From positions 1,034,984 through 1,098,983 of the forward strand of contig NW_003314284.1 of assembly GCF_000143415.4 (NCBI RefSeq): a stretch of 64,000 nucleotides of DNA. The letters are read 5' to 3'. Origin of the DNA: Selaginella moellendorffii. Taxonomy: Eukaryota > Streptophyta > Lycopodiopsida > Selaginellales > Selaginellaceae. This document shows positions 53,718 through 64,000 of the stretch, one piece after another (within the stretch, counting starts at the first letter, position 1; every line of letters starts with the position of its first letter). The notes beneath the pieces were generated by a model. It ran no database searches. It saw only the letters and a program-made list of their open reading frames with translations, and was not told the origin of the DNA. A program made the translations under genes and the position numbers.

Positions 53718-53874
53718 ACAAAAATCCCAAGAGCTCGATGACGACGATCTTCTCTTCTACAGCGTCGCTGCGCGAATGTGTGTCCACCAACACGAAGATT
53801 TGGCAAGGTTTTCCCCCATCCCCAGTGATTTTGATAAAGAACTTCACGTTCCCTTTCCCTGCATGGATTTCCAA
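53683..53874 (-). promoter_or_regulatory. Upstream open reading frame overlapping the response-regulator start
   Basis: 63 codons from an ATG at 53,874 (MEIHAGKGNVKFFIKITGDG) in a different frame. The stop is the TGA within ATGGGTGA at 53,690-53,683, so it overlaps the inner start codon of the main gene. If it lies in the transcript leader it could limit or couple translation. It may also be chance. Confidence 0.4.
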
Positions 53875-54368
53875 CTATCGCTGCTACCGCTAGCCATCGT
53901 CGAGCCCCAGGAGCCAAGAATGCTACCTCCGCGGAGCTCTAAAACCCCCTCCGGATCACGCACGGCAGACTACCTCAAACCTGGTGGAATCGCGCGCTGG
54001 ATCTGCGGCGCCGCGGCCGAGAGCGCGCGGCATTCGCATTGGCACGGCATCGATCGCCGCCGACCTCCACCCCCGTCGCGCCCTTGCCCGCCCGCCCGCT
54101 GGACGCCATAGCCGGGACGAGGATATACTATAGCATGATTATGAGGCATTCAACTGAAATGGAGTGGGGGCCATGGCGTCCGGCGCATGATAAGCCGTTA
54201 TGACATGCTGAGGGGGCAAGATGCTGATTGGACATGCCACGCAAGCTCCACGTCACTCTATGCTTTTTTGGCCTTGTACGGTAGCTAGAGTACGGCATTT
54301 TAATTCTACACAGCTTTTAGGGTTCTAGGGGAAGTGTGTGTTTGAATTTATTTTGGGAGCTCCGGGCG
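53875..54368. promoter_or_regulatory. Shared promoter region of the response-regulator and PARP1 genes
   Basis: The two genes are divergent. Short GC-rich frames at 53,900-54,110 are not supported as genes. No clear TATA box is seen. Confidence 0.4.
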
Positions 54369-57300
54369 ATGGAGCCGGATCATCCATGGAGGGCGGAGTA
54401 CGCCAAATCATCGCGCGCAGCCTGCGGCGCCTGCCACGATAAGATCGACAAGGATGAGCTGCGCCTTGGGAGGATGGTTGAATCGCCAAAATTTGACGGA
54501 TGGATCCCTGTAAGTGCTTGTTCTTGGTTTTTTCTAGCTCATCCTTGGAGAATGTAGGTTTGGCACCACTACTCATGCATCGCGAGGAAGAAGAACACCA
54601 TCTCGTCGTACGTTTGTTTTTTAGATTGCGGAAAGGTTTGAGCTTCCTTTCTCCTTTTTTCTTTTGGATTGCTCAGGATAGAGGATGTGGACGGATTCGA
54701 TAACTTGCGCTGGGGAGATCAGAAGAAACTGCGGAAGTACATCGAAGGTGATGAAGCAGGAGCGCTGGAAGATAATGAGGAAGAAGTCGAGGAGGCGGCA
54801 GCGCCTGCGGAGGATTTGCCGAGTAAGAGCAAGAAGAAAGGAACGAAAGAGAAAGGGAAACAGAAGATAGAACAAGAAGAGGAGACATCGAGCTTTGAAC
54901 ACACCATCGAGATTGCCAAGGCTTCTCGAGCGATATGCCGAGTTTGCAAGGAGAAGCTAGTAAAAGGAGAGGTAAGCTTTTGTAGATGCTCCTTGGCAAC
55001 GCTAAATTTGTGCAGTGCTGTGTGTAGGCTCGCATTTCCACTGTGGAGAATGAGAAGTACAGGAGTCCGACCTTCAGGCATGCCAAGTGCTTCGTGGAAT
55101 TTTTTTCCTGGGATCAGCCCATCGAGGAGCTTGACGGATGGGACACGCTTGATGAGTCGGAGCAGAAGGTCGTTCACGACGCTGTTGAGCCTTTCCTAAA
55201 ACTCACACAAGGTAGCCTCTTGTTTCAACTTTCGTATTAGTGTTTAAGACCAGTCTTAACAGAAAACAAGGAAGAAATCAAAGAAGAGAAGGAAGAGGAA
55301 CAGGAGAAGCTACAGGAAGAGAAGAAGGCAAAGCGGCAGTTGGAAGCGTCCGGTGATGATCAAAGCTCAAAGAAGAAGCAAAAAGTGTCAGACGACTTTG
55401 AGAAGAAAATGGAGCAACAGACAAAGGCACTCTGGACTCTTCAGGATGACTTGGAAAGGAACGTCTCACTTGATGAAATGAAAGAGATGCTTGAGATCAA
55501 CAACGGAGCCATGTCTAAATCGGACAAAGAGATTCGCGAGCGCTGGTACGTCTTAGACGGCATCGAGTTGATTTAACTTTGTGCTTCTTGCAGTGCCGAT
55601 GGGATGATGTTTGGACCTTTCAAACCTTGTCCGCAGTGTGGCGGCCCTCTGCTTTACTCAGGAGGAATGTACTCCTGCCAAGGCCACCTTTCAGAGTGGA
55701 GCAGATGTAACTTCAAGACATCAGAAGTCCAGCGTCAAGCGAAATGGAAGATTCCCAAAGGCTCGACAAATCCATTCCTCAGACAGGCTAGTCTATTTTG
55801 TTTATGTTTAAGTTGTATTGTGTTCTGACCTCGCGTTTTACCGCAGTGGAACAAAACCCAGAAGACACCAAAAGAACCACGGCTGCTGAGGCCGTCTACT
55901 AAAAATCTCAATTCTGAAGCGCATTTCCTCCGGGGACTTCATGTTTTCTTTTTCGGAGCCATGCAGGAAAAAACTCAGGTTTGTACTTTCTGTGGTCAAC
56001 ATTTTCCTGAAAATGCTAGTAATGCAGGATGAGTGGAAGGCACTCATAGAAGAGGCAAAAGGTGTTGTTCACAAGACCATGGATCCAGGTGAGGCATAGC
56101 TTTCAACTGAGGTGAGGTGTTTGAAGTACTAACGCTCATCTAATCGCGTAGGCGTCACCGCTATAATTTCTACCGAAGCGGAATTTTTTAAGGACGAAAG
56201 CCTAAGGTGCGCAAGGGTTGGAAGATTGGAATCTTACAAGTTTAACTCGCAGACAACTCAGAATTCCGGCTGTGGGGGAGAGATATTTAACGGAATGCAT
56301 GAAGATGAAAAAGCGATTGCCGCTCAAAGACTATCGACTTGAATCTTCGCGTACGAGTACTGCAATGACGAAAGTGAAAGTCAAAGGTCGGAGTGCCGTG
56401 CATGAAGACTCCGAAATGCAAGATAAAGGCCACGTTTTGGAATCCGGGAGCGTGATATATTCTGTGACTTTGAATAAGTCTGACATCTCGACTGGAAGAA
56501 ACAGGTGCATCTTTCTATGTTTTGTGATGATCCTGACTTGAGATATGACTTTACAGTTGTTACGTGCTCCAAATTATCGAAGAAGACAAGGGAAATGCTT
56601 GCTATGTCTTTCGAAAATGGGGTCGTGTTGCTTCTGAGAGGGGGCACACGAAACTGGAGGCTTTCTCAAAACAAGGGGCCATAGAAGAGTTCGAGAAGGG
56701 ATTTCTGGATAAGACGGGGAATGAATGGCACTCATGGGTGCGAAAGACGGGGTTTCAGAAAGTCCCAGGAAAATATTATCCCGTAGAAATCGTAAGAACC
56801 TGTCTTTTTTTCTCTCTCTCTCTTTTCGTTTTTGATTTAGCTCGTGTGTTGCAGGACTATGGAGCTGATGAAGCACCTCAGAAAGAGTTAGCTGCTGTTC
56901 CTGGATCAAAGAGCAACCTTCATCCGAGGGTTGTCAACTTGATGAAGATGCTCTTTGACATTGAGACATACAAGTAAGTCTTCTGCTTTTACTCGTGCTT
57001 TTTTTAGTTACTGTGTTTGCTCTTTGAAGGTCCGCCATGCTGGAGTTCGAAATTAATCCAAATGAAATGCCACTTGGGAAACTAACCAAAGCGCACATTG
57101 CAAAGGGTACGATTGTGGTGTTCGTAGATTTCTTATCTATTGTTTCGTTCAGGATTTGATGTGCTCACCCGTATACAAAACGTGTTAAAACGAGAGCAAC
57201 AAGATCCTCGGCGTCAAGTGGAACTTATTGACGGAAGCAACCAATTCAACACTCTGATCCCTTCGACTCACCCCACTCTAATAGACGACGAGGATGTTCT

Positions 57301-58416
57301 GAAAACGAAGGTGAGCTTAACCATCAAACACCGGAGCTTAAAGCTAAACTTTTTTCGTTTGCAGATTCAAATGCTTGAGGCATTGAGGGACATTGAAATT
57401 GCGTCGCAGCTCATTAAGTCTGCGGATGAAGATGATGAGTCGGATCCACTGGACGTGCATTACAAGAAGCTCAAGTGCGCTGTTTCGCCAGTTCCACATG
57501 ATAGCCCCGAGTTTGAGCTCGTTAAGAACTACCTGGAAAGGACTCACGCACCAACGCATACGGTATGGACTTCACTTTCTGTCTCGACAATCGCCTGAGA
57601 AATGTTGGTTTTGTAGGAATGGGGACTGGAAGTCGAGGACGTTTTTGTTGTCAGTAGAGATGGAGAGCACGATCTGTACGCTCCAATGAAATCAACGCTT
57701 AAGAATCGTATGCTGCTATGGCACGGTATGTTTGTCCTCAATGAGGCATTGTCTTGACGGCTCCTGTTTGTGATGAAAAGGTTCACGCACTACAAACTTC
57801 GTGGGAATTTTGAGCCAAGGCTTACGGATAGCCCCCCCTGAAGCACCGGCTACTGGCTATATGGTATACTGTCTAGTATTCCAAACCGACTCATTTAGCT
57901 CTTATCTGTCACGTTTTTGTAGTTTGGCAAAGGTGTGTACTTTGCGGACCTGGTGAGCAAGAGCGCGCAGTACTGCTTCACGAACAGGTCCAATCCAGTG
58001 GGGCTGATGCTACTGTCCGAGGTTGCTCTTGGAGACATTAAAGAGTATACACACGCACAGGTATATATATCTATTCAAGCAACAGGCTCTGCGGAAAGCT
58101 TCTCTAACGCCCCGCTTTCAATCAGTACATGGAGAAGCCTCCGGCTGGATACATGGCCACGAAAGGAGTCGGGAGGACAATGCCCGATCCCAGCGAATTC
58201 AAGGAGTTTGACGATGGAGTCGTTGTCCCGTGCGGGCGTCCTGTGCCGTCTCAAGTTCGCAGCGACTTGCTGTACAACGAGTTCATTGTGTACAGTACCT
58301 CACAGGTTTGTAGTTTTTCTTAGCGCTTCTTCTGTGGGTGCTTAAATTCTTCCCTTGTCGTTGTGCAGATCCAGCTAAGGTTCCTGCTAAAGGTCCGGTT
58401 TAAGTACAAGAGGTGA
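54369..58416 (+). CDS. PARP1: Poly(ADP-ribose) polymerase 1
   Basis: Twenty-exon model: join(54369..54509, 54558..54607, 54677..54971, 55028..55211, 55263..55545, 55594..55786, 55847..55978, 56029..56089, 56152..56206, 56262..56504, 56557..56791, 56855..56973, 57030..57106, 57153..57310, 57365..57562, 57617..57725, 57781..57863, 57923..58060, 58126..58305, 58369..58416), 993 residues. Two PARP zinc fingers ([19 protein letters not shown] with [20 protein letters not shown] with RHAKC) are followed by the PADR1/zinc-3 region ([13 protein letters not shown]), BRCT ([13 protein letters not shown]), WGR ([19 protein letters not shown]), the helical regulatory domain ([15 protein letters not shown]) and the catalytic domain with the H-Y-E triad ([31 protein letters not shown]). 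It senses DNA breaks in the nucleus and makes poly(ADP-ribose) from NAD+. Length and order are normal. Intron 6 has a GC donor. Confidence 0.95.
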
Positions 58417-60330
58417 AACACTGTAGATAGTCACGATCATTTTTTGTTATATATGCCTCGTTTGCGTTAAGGATGTTCGCTTCTCCTGTTTTTAAGTTCA
58501 AGGCTCATTGATTGAGTGCTGCTTTGAGTGAGTGTGATCCTACTGTGGTAGTGGCTATGTCACGATGAGCTGATGATCTCTGTTCGCGGTCTTTTGCTCC
58601 TTGGTACTTGTACGATGTTTGCGGCTCGGGAGTTTGGCATACATTCACTGCAAGCGCACAGTTAATAAGACGATGAAAGATTTGCTCACCCCAGGGGATC
58701 AGAACATCATGATGTAACCAAAGTGTCGTTTAGAAAAGACAGGCGCTCTGTGCTCATGAACCTCTCCTCTGCAGGAAGAACAGTTCTTGTCCTGCAATTG
58801 TGAAAGCTTATCAAGTTCAATGCTTGGAGACTTCTTTTCAGCTGGACCCTTGGGACAATCCGGCAATGCGCATGCTTCTGCAGAGTGATGACTATAATTT
58901 GCTCCAATCCATATATCACCCCACCATAGATTCCACCAAGCCCTGATGTTAAGAAGAACAAGTTTTGCGATACTTGATTGAGGAAAGACTAAATATGTTC
59001 TGAAGCATGCGTTCCTGGGAAAGAACAGGGGGGAATTTTTGAGCGTCTCATTGCATGTCTCTCTTTAACAGGCAATGCAAAAACACGAGCTTGAAGCTTC
59101 TGGACAGTATAACTCGGGGAGAATTGACTGGAAAACCGGGTCGAATAGATAAAGTTAATCACATACAATAACTGCCACCAAATGATCTCTGCTCGGATCA
59201 TGAGTCCCATGTTTTGCTGTGTGGTGATCGACTTTCTCCATTAAATGCCATGGCCTGCGATTGCTTCAGCTCTTGATCTTGACTTTGTCCAGAGGGAGAT
59301 CCTGGAGGCTTTCACGAAAAAATGCGGCATACAGTACTCTCTCCACAAGGGTTCTGAATGAAGGAGATGTTTGTGGCTCTGGAGTTCGCTGCATACCATT
59401 CACTGCAAGCAAAACATACAATGAAAGATCCTATCAGAAACAGAAACAGAACACGAGTTAACCAAAGTGATGTTAAGCAAAATCTTGTTAAGAGACTTAC
59501 ACATGAACCTGATCAACCAAACTCCTACAAATATAATTTCAATCCTTGAAGGCTTCCAAACGAGGGATTTTCGGGCCTTTGGGACAATCCGGCAATGGCA
59601 TTATTCTTGAGTGTGATGACTACTATAATTTTGCTCTCATCCATATATCGCCCCACCATTGATTTCACCAAGCCCTGATGTTTAAAAGAACAATTTTTTG
59701 CTTTCAGATTCAAGAAAGAAAAAACAGTTTGAAACAAACCACCGCATCTATACGGGTCTGTAGCACACATAAAAAGGCGTCGTCATAGTTGAGGAAATAC
59801 CACATTGTTTCTGAAGCATAGGCATCATCGTCTTGTACGCGTTCCTGGGAAATAACAAGGGTTCAGATCTGAACAGTAAAACGAGAGACTACCTGGTGGG
59901 AATCGTACAATATACTCTCTTCGGTCTCGGGAACTATCGAGCGTCTCATTGCCATGCCTCTCTTGCACGAATACAAATATACGGGCTTGAAACTTCTGGC
60001 CAGTATAAAGTATAAATCTGGTATACTGGTAAACTTTAAACTCCCTCCAGTCAAACGATAGCGTCTTATCATAAAGTTCGCGATCCATCCTGGTCAGGGC
60101 AGCATCAAAAGCATACAAAGAGATGAGATGACAAATCTTTGGAACGCATCCTCCAGAGCGGGCTTGACGTCACAAAAATCCGTTCCAAGAGCCCCGGGCC
60201 ATACCGTGGAGAGAATACTCCATTCAAAGAGACCGTCGACAACCAAAAGCATATGGCCGTTGACCATTTTGACCATCGTTGACTAAGCAGCTCAAACTTT
60301 CATGCTGGTTGTGGTTTTCTAGATCGAAGC
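58417..60330 (-). pseudogene. Two diverged tandem units of an unidentified gene
   Basis: Similar stretches recur about 750 bp apart: near 58,622 and 59,370 both contain a sequence ending CATTCACTGCAAGC, and both units hold a reverse-strand piece ending in IIVVITL/QIIVITL and a piece reading FQARIFVF or LQARVFAL. On the reverse strand of the second unit there are exon-like frames: MDRELYDKTLSFDWREFKVY near 60,090, GLVKSMVGRYMDESKIIVV near 59,670, and a terminal exon starting MNGMQRTPEPQTSPSFRTL near 59,390 and ending DLPLDKVKIKS. Good frames are interspersed with stops. The second unit may be a live gene with unmodelled introns and the first its decayed copy. No family is recognised. Confidence 0.4.
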
Positions 60331-60351
60331 ATCATGGTTGAATTGATAGAA

Positions 60352-62599
60352 TCAATTACATACAAAATGTGTACTTGCATAGGGCTGGAGCGAAGCAGCG
60401 TCACCTTGCTCCGCCTTGGGCCTCATTCCAAACTGCTGCATCCTGCTCGATGGCCCCGCTTGCCTCGCAAACTGCGCAATCTGGTCTTGCATCGACGTCG
60501 CCGATATCCCCAGATTCCCGTGTTGCTGCTGCTGCAGAGCTTGAAATTGCAAGCTACCGCCACCGCCACCGCCGCCGCCACCACTGCCGCCGCCGCCACC
60601 GTCAAGCCCACCGCCGCCGCCGCCACCGCCACCACTGTTCTTGGCGGCCGGCACGTCGTGGTTGTGCTTCCCCTCGTACGTCGTGATGACGGACTTTGGA
60701 TCGTTTGACGCCCGCTCGACGTGCTTCCGTACGGGGCACCCGACGTTGGTGCATTTGTAATAGCTCCTGCCAAGAACAAGAAAGCTTGTTCATATAGAAG
60801 TCTAGAAGCAAGAGAAACCACTAAAGAACTAGAAAAACTAAGATCCTTGAGAACAAGAGAACTTCGAATGGAGAAGAAAACGAACCTCGGATATGGATTC
60901 CCCTTGACGATCTTCTGCCCATACTTTCTCCACCGATAGCCGTCGTCGAGGATGTCGATCTCGCTGGGCGTTTGCACCACCACCCGGGGCTCGCGGATCG
61001 TCCGCTGGACGGCCGCCGCCTCCCTCGCTCCGCCGCCGCTATCAATCCTCCTGCAGTTGCATCACGGAGTTGTGAGAAACGCAAACAAGAGAGACTTTTG
61101 TTCCACCTTCTCTTGGAATCGCTCTCGACGTCGTCATCGCCACCGTCCTCGTTCTTGGCCTGCTGCCCGTCGTCCTCGCCTGACGAGAGCGGTGACGATG
61201 GATCATCCGAGTTCCTGGCGGCAGCGGCGCTAGCGTAGAGATCCTCCGGGCTTCGATCGTCGCCGAGAAGAGAAGACGATGATCCAGCTCCGGCTCCACC
61301 TCCCCTCCGGCTCTTTTGCGGCCGCGGGTGATTGTGCTCGCCCTTGTACACGATCTCGGTCACCTGTCCGTCCTGCGACCGCTCCACTTTCTTCTTCACG
61401 GGGCAGCCCGAGCTGGTGCATTTGTAGTAGCTGCGCGGGAACTCGCTCCCCTTGACTTGCTTCTGCCCATACTTTCTCCAGTTGAATCCATCCTCGGATG
61501 GCCGCTCCACGAAAACTTGCTGCTGCTGCTGCTGTTGGGGCTCTGGCCGGCGGTGTTCATCCATCTCGGATGGAGCTGGAGCCACCGCCCTCGAGCGAGA
61601 TCGTTGAAACTCCGCCGCCGGGATCATCGTCTGGGCTCCCAGCGGCACCGCCATGGGGGCCGCTTGCGAGCGGTGGAATTCGAAAGGCAGCTGCCAAAGG
61701 AAGGATCAAACAATCCAGTGAGCGAGTGATCCAAAACTCTAGAACACAAAGCTCCAGCGGAGTCAAAGAAAATCTAGCTATAAAAGGGAGGAGCACACGG
61801 TCAAGGCGGTCAGTCAAGGCGGGGAGTGTGCCAGTCAACAAACCAAGCCCGGGAGGAACCAGTCAAGCAAAGAAACTTACCCCGGGGAAGGATTGCGACG
61901 AAGAATCCGAGCCCTGCCTCGCAATTGGCTTGAAAACAAACTCGCTGGAAGGATTGCTCTCCACCTTGGCCTCCGGCGAGCGATGGTTTTGCATCCTGGA
62001 GCCGCCGCCATCGAAGACCGGCGGGGGCATGAGGAAGGATCCGGTCGTGGGCGATGGCTCCGCCTGGAGGAAGAGAGATTGGAGATGAGAAACGAGCAAA
62101 CAAGGCAAGCATTTCGATCGAGAGATCATACCTGGCTGCTCGCGAAGAGCGGCGAATCGAAGAGCGTGGTGGGGCTGATCCCGGGAGGAATTGTGAAGGA
62201 GGAGGAGGAGGCGGCGATGTCGAGAGGGGCCACTGCCGATCTATCGCCCGCCTCCATCTCCCTCGCCGCCAATCTCTCCGCGAAGCTGCCGCTGCCGTTG
62301 CCGCCGCTCGAGCCCCTCGCGATGTGCTGTTGCTGCTGCTGGCCATGGCCGCCCAGATCCTGCGAGGAGCCCAAGAGATTGGAGTGGGCCTTGTTCTCGT
62401 TGTCCGGATCGATGAGGAAGCTCGCCGCCAGCGTCATGGGGCTGGGGCTCGCATCCGGCGCCTTGAAGAAGAAAGAAGAGGCCCCGGCGGAGGCGCTAGC
62501 TCCACCGCCAGGCGCCCGAGGAGGCAGCATTAGCAGCGGCCTGATCGAGGCCATGGGTCTCTTGACACTCCCTCCCTGATCGCTACTGCTAAACTCCAT
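60352..62599 (-). CDS. Group I WRKY transcription factor
   Basis: Model: complement(join(60352..60766, 60886..61050, 61107..61690, 61881..62063, 62132..62599)), 604 residues, in frame. The N-terminal half has Ser-Pro clusters ([28 protein letters not shown]), the latter like the D-motif region of WRKY33-type MAP-kinase targets. The first WRKY domain has [15 protein letters not shown] and the zinc ligands C-x4-C...HNH (CTSSGC, GEHNHP). The second has [21 protein letters not shown] and GKHNHD, with an intron after NPYPR at the place conserved in plant WRKY genes. It binds W-box DNA. The C-terminus has a long Gly run and a Gln-rich stretch. It probably acts in defence or stress downstream of MAP kinases. 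It is a potential partner of VQ proteins such as the one at 49,677. Confidence 0.94.
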
Positions 62600-64000
62600 A
62601 GCCACCCGAAGCTCTATCGCTCCAGCCCGGATCGAGCGCGCGTCCAATTCCAAATCCAGCGCCGACCCAAGAGACCCAATCCGCCCAATTCCCGACCCAG
62701 ATCGCTCGCTGCTCCTCCTCTCGCCACAATCCCTGGCGATGATACACCGATCGCTGACTCACGATTCCGATCGCTGTCGCGCGCCTTCATTCGCTCATTG
62801 ATTCGCCAAGGGGGTGGAAGAAGTCGTGCGCGACGCGAACATTCAAGGGAGATCGAAAGAACCCATCCCTATCTCCGCCTCCTCTTCTCTCTCCTTTTTT
62901 CTCCTCTCTCTCTCTCCTTCCTCGCTGCTGTGACGCATCAAAACGAAGCCCGCCAGCCAGATGGCTAACACTACCACACAACACACACACACCCTACTTC
63001 AAAACCACTGTCCCACTTACATTTTTTTCCATGTTTTTTTATGTGCTCGAGCGTTGAAATCTCAAGTGGGGCTAGCAGCCAGCGATCATCCAATCGCCTT
63101 TATATAATCGCCCATTCTTCCTCCCCCCATTCAACAGCGACGGCTAACTATTTCTCCCCCCCATTTAAAAACCGCTAAAGGGTTTAAAATATAGCTTAGT
63201 TAGATGTTTAAAACCCGCTTAACAATACAAAATAGGGCAATTTGGAGAAGTGGCCCCTTGGAACTTTAAATGCCAAGGTTGGAGTTTGGGAGAGCAAGAG
63301 ATGCCAGATCTTAGCTGAATCTCCAAGTAGCAGTAGCTTATCATCACCATAGCTCTAGGATATCTGATCGGATCATCGCCATTTCGCAAACCAAAGCTTT
63401 GGTGTTTCAATGCATCAGCTTTTGCTTTTGTAAGGCTTTTCTTTGGCCACCTTCTTTTCTAGCTTTGCAGGAAAACGTGATCCGGCCCCAGATTCCTTGC
63501 AAGAAATTCTGGGCTGGGAGATTTTACTTTCCTCTCCCTGTTTGGATATTCTTAGAATAAGGCAGTGGCCCAGTATAGCAAGAAATTCCAGGCCATGATA
63601 CACACTCCATGGTCCAGTGATGATCACTGGAATAATTTCTTTGGGACACGTGGCAGGCGGCGGGCGTTTTTTCGGCGGGCCATGCTCTCGTCGTGACCGC
63701 ATCTTCGGCTTTTTGAATGCGCTCGCGGGAATATCCGACGGAGGTGCTGCTTCCAGGCAGCTTCGCGACGGGCGCCACGTACCACTGCTTAGAAGCTTCC
63801 TGGGCGACCGCGCGATGGTATCCACGGAGACGATCATGAGGTCGCGCAAGGATCGTGGGTGGAAAGAGGAAAAGAAAACGTAATGTCAAGCACGAGATTG
63901 ACATGACATGGTGTCATGCGCGCCACCCTCGGAGGATTTTGGTTCGGCTCTCAAGCGCTGCTGCGAATCCAAGGACTTGGCGCTTGGCCGCCGGCTCCAC
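62600..64000. other. WRKY upstream region and right edge of the window
   Basis: The first 500 bp are the WRKY promoter and leader, with a CT-rich tract (about 62,885-62,925) and a CA run near 62,978-62,992. Between 63,415 and 63,904 two reverse-strand frames of 126 and 144 codons overlap; neither has a recognised family and neither is clearly a gene. An exon of a gene beyond the edge is possible. Confidence 0.4.

Noticed and set aside
63415-63904. Overlapping reverse frames at the right edge
   Set aside because: Two frames compete, neither has a recognisable domain; kept only as unassigned sequence.

Overview
The window reads as nuclear DNA of a land plant with a very compact genome, most likely a lycophyte close to Selaginella moellendorffii. 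This is an inference. It rests on introns of about 50-60 bp with GT/GC...AG borders, short intergenic gaps, plant-only families (type-B response regulator, WRKY, VQ, AHL, ARG1-type J protein, classical AGP, PPR, LRK10-like kinase) and a nuclear tRNA-Ala. No search was run; homology calls come from motifs and remembered family patterns.

The left half (about 1-30,100) is a mosaic of duplicated and inverted blocks. Four sequence families recur. They are a GDSL esterase (three copies), a C2H2 zinc-finger protein with a PARP-like fold (four broken copies), the 5' end of a PPR gene (three fragments) and a short non-coding block (four copies). A colinear block of about 5.6 kb occurs at 7,843-17,828 and again at 24,471-30,095. 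Only the left copy is split by a young Ty1/copia element (12,194-16,502) with 88-bp LTRs and one open reading frame. The right copy keeps two intact genes, an unidentified 322-residue protein and a GIY-YIG/NFU iron-sulfur scaffold protein. Between the blocks lies an unidentified six-exon, 638-codon gene whose start sits directly behind a copied GDSL promoter. A partial paralog of it runs off the left edge of the window.

The right half (about 30,600-62,600) is ordinary gene-dense sequence. In order it holds an arabinogalactan protein, tRNA-Ala(AGC), a receptor-like kinase with an unusual C-terminal extension, a GDAP2-type macro/CRAL-TRIO protein, an AHL DNA-binding protein, a class-3 lipase, an ARG1-like J protein, a PPR protein, a VQ protein, a type-B response regulator, a PARP1 and a group I WRKY factor. 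Exon models were built by hand from splice sites and reading phase; each multi-exon model given as a join closes in frame.

The genes do not form an operon-like pathway. Functional links are loose: VQ proteins typically bind WRKY factors, and PARP1 and the GDAP2-type macro-domain protein both belong to ADP-ribose biology.
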